Shown here: positions 8,147-16,100 of the stretch, piece after piece
How the letters are laid out: each line of letters begins with the position of its first letter
How positions within the stretch are numbered: position 1 is the first letter of the stretch
Assembly: GCA_947492585.1 (NCBI GenBank)
Contig: CANLND010000013.1
Span: 52,904-116,903 of the forward strand
Direction of reading: 5' to 3'
DNA from: an uncultured Paracoccaceae bacterium
GTDB lineage: Bacteria; Pseudomonadota; Alphaproteobacteria; Rhodobacterales; Rhodobacteraceae
DNA: 64,000 nt
The notes under the pieces: model-generated
Told to the model about the DNA's origin: nothing
Database searches by the model: none
Seen by the model: the letters and a program-made list of their open reading frames with translations, nothing else
Translations under genes and position numbers: made by a program

Positions 8147-8976
8147 CGGCCTCGTGCCCATGCTGATTGGCTGCGAAACAGCGGAGATTTTACGGCCAGC
8201 GCCACGATCACATAGATCACAAAACCAAACGGAGTCCGCGCCAGTAGCTGCAACATGTGCGCCGGTGATGGGGGCGGTTTGTCATCGTTGTGCAACAACT
8301 GTGGGTAAAGAGCGGCGATTTGCGCCACGCCCTGATTTTGCCGTCGTCGCACCTGCACCAGATTGCGAAAGCCTTCGACCAATGGCCAACGGTAGGTCGC
8401 AGCCACACGAATGCGTTCGTTTGGGGTGAAATTCAGCCGGGCAAAGGTATCGTCAGCGATAATTTCGGGCCAGGCGTGCCACCGCGCGCGGCCGACGCGG
8501 TTCATCGCAAACAACCCAAATCCCGGCACCCCTGTGGTGACAAACGGTAATTGTCGCCACAGACGACCATATGCGGCGCTTATCAACGAACGCGCCGGGG
8601 CCAGCTGTGGTGTGCCCGATCCATACCGCGGCGCATCAACGTCGAGCGCGGCAATCAGTTGCGGTAACACCGCAGGTGTCAGCCGTACATCCGCGTCCAG
8701 ATAGGCCAGAATATCCCCAGTAGCGGCCTCATCGCCCGCGTTCAGAGCCGCCAATTTGCCACCTTGGCGCTGTTCTAACACGCGGATCTGCCACCCCTGA
8801 GGCGGGGCAACAGCGCGTGCCAGATCCGCTGTGTTGTCCGTGCAGCCGTTGGCCAGCACCAACACCTCAGCCGAGACGCCATCGGGCAGCGGGGAGCTGG
8901 CAAAAACTGCGGCAAGGCAGGCTTGAATATGCTGCGCCTCATTATGGGCAGGGATTAGCACCGACAGCCGCGTCAT
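8143..8976 (-). CDS. GT2-family glycosyltransferase, last gene of the PKS/NRPS operon
   Basis: This inverting GT-A enzyme of 277 residues starts MTRLSVLIPAHNE and has VLANGCTDNTA and the metal-binding AYLDADVRL motif. The C-terminus has one or two hydrophobic segments (FGFVIYVIVALAVK), suggesting membrane association. The ATG at 8976 overlaps the stop of the upstream SGNH/glycosidase gene (ATGA), the usual sign of translational coupling. A longer reading upstream of this ATG has no family similarity, so I reject it. As a member of the seven-gene operon it may glycosylate the PKS/NRPS product or work on the surface polysaccharide. Confidence 0.85.
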   Translation of the reverse strand: MTRLSVLIPAHNEAQHIQACLAAVFASSPLPDGVSAEVLVLANGCTDNTADLARAVAPPQGWQIRVLEQRQGGKLAALNAGDEAATGDILAYLDADVRLTPAVLPQLIAALDVDAPRYGSGTPQLAPARSLISAAYGRLWRQLPFVTTGVPGFGLFAMNRVGRARWHAWPEIIADDTFARLNFTPNERIRVAATYRWPLVEGFRNLVQVRRRQNQGVAQIAALYPQLLHNDDKPPPSPAHMLQLLARTPFGFVIYVIVALAVKSPLFRSQSAWARGR

Positions 8977-11498
8977 TTGGCGGCCTCCAATGCCGACCAG
9001 CGCGGGTTGCTGTCGGTTAAGCTGCGTAAAGCCCCCCAACTGCCCCATTTGCTGGGCGCGTAAACGTCTGCATAGGCCGTGAACAGTTTCCCGCCAGCGG
9101 TTTTCCACCCGCGCAATAGATCCTGATACAGGGTGCCCATTTCTGGCGTATAGTTAAAATGAGTAAAGAACGCGGTCAGGTCTGGATCGTCCACATTGGC
9201 GCCTACGCCCACCACGTGGCTGCCACCTTCATACATGATCAAATCCAGATCATGACGCCGGGCGATGTCGGCGTGGTAGGGCAGGATGCGGGTCAGGAAG
9301 TCGGCCAGCGTGTCGGCCTCTTCGCCGGAAATCAGCCCGTCGCTCAGTTCTGCGTGCGCTTGTGCCGTGGCGACGTCAAATTGATGTGCCTTTACAAATT
9401 CGCGCAGCGCGGCGCCGGTCAGATCTTTGGATCGGCCCAAGGTTTCGGCATGTGTCCGACTGTCGGCAAGCCACGCCCGCACGACATCAGATTGTTCGGG
9501 CAGTCCCAGAACGCCACCAAAATAGCCGGTGATGGCATAGGCATCAAAATAGCTGTGCGGGGCGCGCCGATTGCCTTTTTCCGCGGTCCACAAAGGCGCG
9601 GTTAGCACGTCTTGTTCAAGTCCCAGCCAGCCGGTTTGGGTGGCAATTACTTTGATCAGGCGCGCGTCGGCCTCGTTGTTAAATACCTTATCCCAGATCT
9701 GCGCCATCTCAGCCGCGCGGCCGCCGTTGAACTGCATCCACAGATCTTTACCGCCCCAACGCGCCTGTGCCTGATGTTCCGCCCATTGGGCTTGCTGAAA
9801 CTGCCAGTTCCAGACCTCATTTGAAAATTCAACATAGGCGGTAAGATCCGGGTTCAACAGCTGGTGCGTCATTCTGGCAAAATTCCGCATATAGCTGTCG
9901 TCGCTCATATGCGGCATGGAGAACCACGGATGCGTGCCAAGTTCATTGGCCAGCCGGATTAAAATCTCGGCGGGTACGCCTGTGCGTGCCCATGTGTAAT
10001 CTGTGGCAAGCGGGCGATCCTCCCAGCCAATCTGGGTGGAATCATTGGTGTGCATCCAATCCATGAACCGCAACACGGAGAACCCATTCAGAATGTCGAG
10101 CCAACGTGGGTTGAATACGTCACCCGCAGCAAAGGCATCGATGTGTTCTTGTTTCACCACAGTGACGTTGCGGACATAGTCGCCGGTTCCGGCGCGGTCA
10201 GTGCGTTGGATTCGAATGTCAACAAAACCGGGGCCGGGGGTGAAATCGAACCAGATCTCGCCGGGGCGGTATCGAACATTCTGTGCGCGTCCGCCCACTT
10301 CGATGATGCCGTCCCCTTGAAATTGCAGGCGGTATCGGCCTGCCAGACTACGGGCCGTTTCGGGCTGATCAGTGAGCACAACAGTGCCGATAGACCCCAA
10401 TTCGGGGGGGATGGACGTGGGCCAGCCATCGGGATCAAGATAGCCTGCCGCGCGCAATTCAGCTTCGTTGATGCCACCCCAACGCCCAGCAATATGCCCG
10501 ATCCAAGGGCGGGTGGTTTTAAAATGATCCAAAAAAGGCGCCTGCGGCGACCAGTCGGCAATGGCGGCAAGGTTCATCGCGATCGGTTGGCGGTAATCTG
10601 CGGCGGCGACAGTTGGGACCGGGGCGGACACGGAGGTGTTTAAGGCCACCGCTTGTGGATCCTGAGGCAGCGGGCCGGGACCTTTGGGCAGCACGGTGTG
10701 TTGGCTTTCCCCTCGGGCGGCACGTTCGGCTATGATCTGCAACCGGCGGGCCAGTTCTGGTGTGGGGGCGGCATAGGATTTACCCCAGCGATCCACAAGG
10801 TCAATGGGGAGGTTTTTGGGGTTTTGCCCCGTCATAACAGCATATTGAAACAAGCTGATAAAATAAAACCCCAATGCATTGGGGTGAATGTCATCCGTGA
10901 AAAAGTCATCAATGGCGCGCACCCCTGGCACGGTTCCCGCCCGGATTGCATCGTCTAAACGGGCCAGTGCTTGACCGGCTTGCAACAACTGGATGTCTCC
11001 GCCGGTCAGATCCCGGGCCTTGTCGACAGCGGCCTGCCATTTGGGCAAGTCCTGCTCCAGCCGCTCGCGCCATGGTGTTCCCATGCCATCGTCAAATCGG
11101 ATCACCTCACCCGAGCCGCTTTTGAGACTGTGCCAGGTTTCCTGCACGTAAAATGTCACATCGGGATTGCCGGTTTTAGCGACGTCATAAAATTGGGCGA
11201 TGGCCTCTGCGGTGCCGCTCCATTTCAGATGATTGTCCAACGGGATTGCCTCGGTGACGATCACCGCATCTACCCCCGTTGTCAGGGCGGTGCGCGCATT
11301 GATACCCTCGGCCTCCGCGGCATGCTCCCAGTTATAGCTGAGCGGCGCGCCGTTGATGATTTGTGCCTGAACCTGCACGTTTTTCTGTTGTGCGGCGGGG
11401 GCATGTGCCAGCAACTGCTCCAGCATTTGCGGATTGTCAGGGCCGAACAATGAATGGCCGACAAAGACCACCGAAGAAATGAAAGTGCTCAGATCCAT
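8973..11498 (-). CDS. SGNH-like domain fused to a clan-A-type glycoside-hydrolase-like domain
   Basis: The protein is 841 residues. Residues 1-230 form an SGNH-hydrolase-like domain: FVGHSLFG with candidate nucleophile Ser16, ETWHSL near 120, and DDIHPNALG with candidate Asp-x-His at 203-205. A beta-rich linker (about 300-450) is followed by a region resembling TIM-barrel glycosidases, with EFSNEVWN (Asn560-Glu561, acid/base pattern of clan GH-A) and IMYEGGSH (Glu757, possible nucleophile). No signal peptide is visible at the chosen start, although the neighbouring paralogue has one. The ATG overlaps the upstream stop (TAATG). It probably trims or de-/re-acylates a glycan, but the substrate is unknown. 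Confidence 0.72.
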   Translation of the reverse strand: MDLSTFISSVVFVGHSLFGPDNPQMLEQLLAHAPAAQQKNVQVQAQIINGAPLSYNWEHAAEAEGINARTALTTGVDAVIVTEAIPLDNHLKWSGTAEAIAQFYDVAKTGNPDVTFYVQETWHSLKSGSGEVIRFDDGMGTPWRERLEQDLPKWQAAVDKARDLTGGDIQLLQAGQALARLDDAIRAGTVPGVRAIDDFFTDDIHPNALGFYFISLFQYAVMTGQNPKNLPIDLVDRWGKSYAAPTPELARRLQIIAERAARGESQHTVLPKGPGPLPQDPQAVALNTSVSAPVPTVAAADYRQPIAMNLAAIADWSPQAPFLDHFKTTRPWIGHIAGRWGGINEAELRAAGYLDPDGWPTSIPPELGSIGTVVLTDQPETARSLAGRYRLQFQGDGIIEVGGRAQNVRYRPGEIWFDFTPGPGFVDIRIQRTDRAGTGDYVRNVTVVKQEHIDAFAAGDVFNPRWLDILNGFSVLRFMDWMHTNDSTQIGWEDRPLATDYTWARTGVPAEILIRLANELGTHPWFSMPHMSDDSYMRNFARMTHQLLNPDLTAYVEFSNEVWNWQFQQAQWAEHQAQARWGGKDLWMQFNGGRAAEMAQIWDKVFNNEADARLIKVIATQTGWLGLEQDVLTAPLWTAEKGNRRAPHSYFDAYAITGYFGGVLGLPEQSDVVRAWLADSRTHAETLGRSKDLTGAALREFVKAHQFDVATAQAHAELSDGLISGEEADTLADFLTRILPYHADIARRHDLDLIMYEGGSHVVGVGANVDDPDLTAFFTHFNYTPEMGTLYQDLLRGWKTAGGKLFTAYADVYAPSKWGSWGALRSLTDSNPRWSALEAAK

Positions 11499-12409
11499 TA
11501 CGGCTCCTTTGTCGTTTGAACACCGCTGCGCGGCGTGGCCTGTACCACCTGCCATACCAGGGCCTGCACCTGCTGTGCGGCCCTGTGTGACAGGGCCATG
11601 GCAGGGGTGCCGTCGAGCCGCAGCAAGCGATGTGCGAGGCCTATGGGCGCACGGTGATACAACACTGCATAATGGGTCAAGGCTACGATATAGCGCCCCA
11701 AGTCATTGATATGAATAGTGTCTAATGCGCCATCCTCTTGGCGTAAAAACAGATCCTCACGACGCGTCAAACCGTCGATATGCCCTGCCTCGGCGGCGCG
11801 TACTACGGCGGCTAAAACCTGCCCGGCAGGGATCAAATAGATGGGGTGATTGGGGTTGCGGCGGCTGTCTGATCCCAATAAACGCCCTAGCCACAGGTGC
11901 TCCAGATCCTGATCCAAACGGTGCAGCCAGCCCTGTGGGTCATCGAGAGAGTGCCAGGTTTCGTAGAGATAAATCCGAGTTGTGGGCGCGGCCTTGCGCG
12001 CCAAGTTGGCCCAGCGGCGCAGATAGCGTCTGGAGTGAAAATACCGTAGCGCATCCCGCAATTCGACCATTTCGGTCAGAACAACTGCATCATACGCGCC
12101 AGATCCAATCGCCTCATGTGCGTCGCGGTAATGGGGCGTGGCATTGGCAATTTCAAAGTCACGGATCGGCAGCTGTGGTTCCCAATGCTCCTTTAACGAG
12201 GTGCCCGACCCAAGCTGTGCCTGCCAGTCGTGCCCCGCAGGGGCCAACTGTTGCAGCATATGGGGCATGTCGCTTCCCACCAGCGAATGGCCGAGATGAA
12301 ACACGCGCAGACCTGTCTGCGGTGGGCGAAGAACAGGAACTGGAAATGGCGCACTGCGGGCGGCCACGGGCAGGGCTGCGAGCAGGGCCAGCAGACTGCG
12401 CCGCCGCAT
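11498..12409 (-). CDS. Exported SGNH-hydrolase-like protein, paralogue of the N-terminal domain encoded next door
   Basis: This 303-residue protein has a clear signal peptide (MRRRSLLALLAALPVAARSA), so it acts outside the cytoplasm. FHLGHSLVG carries candidate nucleophile Ser42, and DTIHINDLG carries the Asp230-x-x-His233 pair expected in SGNH block V. ETWHSLDD and the spacing of all motifs match the N-terminal 230 residues of the following gene, so the two arose by duplication, with one copy gaining a glycosidase-like part. Such enzymes add or remove acyl groups on glycans. The gene is coupled to both neighbours by TAATG overlaps. Confidence 0.72.
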   Translation of the reverse strand: MRRRSLLALLAALPVAARSAPFPVPVLRPPQTGLRVFHLGHSLVGSDMPHMLQQLAPAGHDWQAQLGSGTSLKEHWEPQLPIRDFEIANATPHYRDAHEAIGSGAYDAVVLTEMVELRDALRYFHSRRYLRRWANLARKAAPTTRIYLYETWHSLDDPQGWLHRLDQDLEHLWLGRLLGSDSRRNPNHPIYLIPAGQVLAAVVRAAEAGHIDGLTRREDLFLRQEDGALDTIHINDLGRYIVALTHYAVLYHRAPIGLAHRLLRLDGTPAMALSHRAAQQVQALVWQVVQATPRSGVQTTKEP

Positions 12410-13101
12410 TATGGCAGGCTCCGCAATTCGGCCATGGTCACAATCACACCGGCTCCAATGGCAAAGCGCCCGGCAATTTCATCGCCTTTTGAAAACGGCC
12501 TCTGATCTGCGGTAAATGCGGCTAGAAAACGCTGTTGGGTCAGATCGATTTCCAACTCCATGCCGTCAAACCCGTAAAACCTGTTGCTGACGGTATATTG
12601 GCACTTATAGGCGGCTTCTTTGGCAGAAAAGACCACCTTGGCCAGCTGATCTGGGTGGTCCTGCTGCAACAGCCAGGCCTGTTCTGCAGGTGTGCAGATC
12701 GCTGACCACAGGTTACGTTTTAGGGGGGTGTTTTCTTCGACGTCCAAACCCAATCCGCGCCAGTTCTGCGCGGATGCGACCGCCGCCATGGCACAGCTGT
12801 GGGTGTGCGTGATGGACCCGACCAGCCCAGCGGGCCAAATCGGCGCACGGGATGCTCCCACCGGGATGGCTGTGCGGGGATGGCCTAGATCCTGCATGGC
12901 GCGATGCGCTGCTGCGCGTCCGGCGGCAAATTCACGGCGACGCTTTGCGACGGCATTGGGCGATAGCCCCGCCAGCTCTTGGGGAAACGGAGCGGGCAAG
13001 TCGTCCTGCGGCGCAGTTACCGCAACAGATACGTCGTCATCAAACAACGGTCGGACCAACGCCAGCCGCGCGGCCTGCATGTCGGCGCCGTGGGGGGTCA
13101 T
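12409..13101 (-). CDS. 4'-phosphopantetheinyl transferase (EntD/Sfp superfamily)
   Basis: This 230-residue enzyme moves the phosphopantetheine arm of CoA onto carrier-protein serines. The family signatures are present: RREFAAGRAAAHRA, GSITHTHS, the Mg-binding GLDVEENT, and FSAKEAAYK with the catalytic Glu and Lys. Its place directly after the NRPS gene (ATGA overlap) makes it the dedicated activator of the NRPS carrier (Ser1450) and the PKS carrier (Ser1799) encoded in the same operon. The EntD-like length and motifs argue against a housekeeping AcpS. Confidence 0.93.
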   Translation of the reverse strand: MTPHGADMQAARLALVRPLFDDDVSVAVTAPQDDLPAPFPQELAGLSPNAVAKRRREFAAGRAAAHRAMQDLGHPRTAIPVGASRAPIWPAGLVGSITHTHSCAMAAVASAQNWRGLGLDVEENTPLKRNLWSAICTPAEQAWLLQQDHPDQLAKVVFSAKEAAYKCQYTVSNRFYGFDGMELEIDLTQQRFLAAFTADQRPFSKGDEIAGRFAIGAGVIVTMAELRSLP

Positions 13102-16100
13102 TCCGTCCGAGCCTTGCGTTTGGCGCGCATCGCACGGCGTTTTGATATGGTTTCGGTGCGGGCTGTGTCCAGGCTTGTGTCCTTGGGCACCGGAGTGAGC
13201 TGAGGGGCGGCGCCTGTCAGCTTTTGAATGTGCTCGGCCAGGCCTGACAAGGTTGGGAAGCGGAAAATATCGGTGATCATCAGCGCAGGCACGTCCAAAG
13301 TGGTGCGAATGTCGCGATGGGCCTGAACGGCCAACAAAGAATGCCCACCCAGCGCAAAGAAATTGTCGTGCACGCCGATGCCATCAATGCCAAGAATACG
13401 ACCCCAGATCGCAGCAATCTGCGACTGCGGTCCGGATGTGGGCGTAACGGTCGCCGCCGCACGGGGGCGTGCAGGGCGGGGATCTGGCAGTGCTTTGCGG
13501 TCGATTTTTTTATTCGGGGTCAAGGGAAAGGCATCCAGCGCGACGATGTGGCTGGGCACCATCACCTCGGCCAATCGTTCGGCCAAGGCCTGCTTCAAAG
13601 CGTCTTCGTCAATGCTGCCACTGTGGGTCACATAGCCGATCAGCCGGTCATCATTGCCAACTTTTCGCGCAATCACCACCGCGCCAGTGATATTTGGCTG
13701 TGCGGCCAGCGTGGTTTCAATCTCTCCCAGCTCGATACGTTGGCCACGGATTTTTACCTGATGATCCGTACGGCCCAGAAAATCCAACCGCCCGTCCGCA
13801 CGCCAGCGTACGAGATCGCCGGTGCGGTAGAACCGTCCGGGCCGGTGCGACACCTCCACAAATCTATCCGCGGTCAGATCGGCGCGTTGCCAGTACCCCG
13901 CAGTAACACCCGCACCGCCAATCAGCAATTCACCGGGCGCGCCAATGGGTTGTAACTGGCCGGTCTCGTCCAGCACCAAAATAGCGGTGTTGGCGATGGG
14001 CGTGCCAATGTCGGCCACCGTATGGGGCGCCTGATCTACCGTTTGCACCGTGGACCAGATGGTGGTTTCGGTTGGCCCATACATGTTATGCAGCTTGGCG
14101 TTGGTGGCGCTGTGCAGGCTGTGGACCAGATCCGCGGGCAGGGCTTCTCCGCCGACCAACAGGTGTTGCAGCCCGCCAAGCGCGGTGCGCGCGCCTTCAT
14201 CAGCGGCGATCATTCGCGCCATCGAGGGGGTGCATTGCATGTGGCTGACACGGTGGCGCAGCAGCTGCGCCGCCAATGAGTGATCATCCTCGGCCAAGGT
14301 TTGTGGCGCATTGGACAGGCGCAGGACCTCAGCCAACGGGGTCAAACCCTCCAGAACCACATCCGGAGCGATGCCGTAATCAATCAGGCAGGCCACCTCG
14401 TCCACGCCGATGCGCTTCAGGGCGTCGACCCGTGCCACCGCGTCTTGAACGGTGCCAAACAGGCCAGACTCCTCGAAATACCGCTCAAAAGCGAAATCAA
14501 GGATCGCCTCTAATTCATCCCCCGACAGACTGGCGAGATCCATCTCAAACGGGTTTTTTACACCCTCAGGGCGTTTGAATGCCGGAAAGGCCCAGGCGTA
14601 TTGTTTGATCAACCCGGCGGCCGAGCGCAGATAGTCTTTCATTGGGGCGCGTGCGATCCGGCGGGCGTCGTCACGTGTATCGGCCAGATAGGTGTGCAGC
14701 ATGAGCGTCACCGAATAATCCGCCGGATCATGGCCCGCCTCGCGCAGGGCGTCGTGATAGATGCGGATCTTCTCGGCGACCTCTTCGATGCTTTGGCCCA
14801 ATAGGTGGGTCAAGACGTTTGCGCCGATCTTCCCGGCCTCGCGCCACGTGTCGGGATTGCCTGCGGTTGTGACCCAGACGGGCAGTTCTGACGATACCGG
14901 ACGCGGCTGTGACAGCACCTTGTGCGGGCTACCATCTTTTCGGGGGAATTCGACCTCTTCGCCGCGCCACAGCTTGCGCACGGTTTCGATGCTGTCGAAC
15001 AGAGCCGGTTTATTGGCTGGCGGCGTGTTTTCCGGGCGCAGTACAAAATCATCGGGTTGCCAGCCGGAGGCAAAGCCGATGCCCGCACGACCGTTGGTCA
15101 GATTGTCGATCACCGCCCATTCTTCGGCAATGCGTGCGGGATGGTGCAGCGGGGCGACACAGGATCCCGCGCGCACGCCGATGTTTTGCGTCACAGCCGC
15201 GACCGCAGCCCCGGTTACAGAGGGGTTCGGGTAGGGACCACCAAAGGCGTGAAAGTGCCGTTCAGGCGTCCAAACCGCATTAAACCCATGCTGATCAGCG
15301 AATTTGGCCCCCTCTAACAACAGTTCGTATTTCTTGGGGCCGGCGCCGTCGTCATTGCCCCAGTAAAACAGGTTGAACTCTATCTTTCTGTCCGACTGAA
15401 GGATCGGGGCGTTGGACAGGTTCAGACGGCTTTCATCGCTGGACAGCACCAGTTTGAAACCGCGCGACAGTGTCCAGAACAGTTCCAGCACCGATATATC
15501 AAACGACAGACTGGTCACCGCCAGCCAACTGTCACCAGGGGCATGTGGGATGCGCTGATCCATGCCCGCAAAGAAGTTGGCGACGTTAGAATGGCGGACC
15601 ATCACACCCTTGGGCAGGCCAGTCGAGCCCGACGTGTAGATCAAATAGGCCAAGTCTTGCCCGGTCGCAGCGCCGTCGACATTGTTGAGAGGCGCGTCAG
15701 ACAGAGAGAGCTGCCCCATGTCGACCACCACTGCAGAATGTTTGGGCAGATCCGCTTTTAGCGCCGTTTGCGTGATGATCAGGGATGTACCACTGTCACT
15801 GATATAATGCGCGATGCGGTCGGCCGGGTAGGCCGGGTCCAGCGGGACATAGGCTCCGCCTGCCTTGGCGATGGCCAGCGCTGCAATTACCAGATCCGGC
15901 GATCGCGCCACATACAGGCCCACGGGATCACCCGTGCCAACACCCTGATCTTTTAAGTGCTGTGCAAGTTGGTTGGCGCGGGCGTTGAGCGCCGCATAGC
16001 TCAGAGTTTGGTCTTCAAACACCAGTGCAGGCGCATCAGGCGTTGCCGCGGCTTGTGTTTCAAACCCGCTGTGCAAGGTTGCATTGGCATCATACGGCGT

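Noticed and set aside
11498..12411. Frameshift suspicion between the two SGNH genes
   Set aside because: The shorter gene has its own stop, the next its own ATG in a TAATG coupling, and the two SGNH domains are paralogous complete copies, not halves of one.
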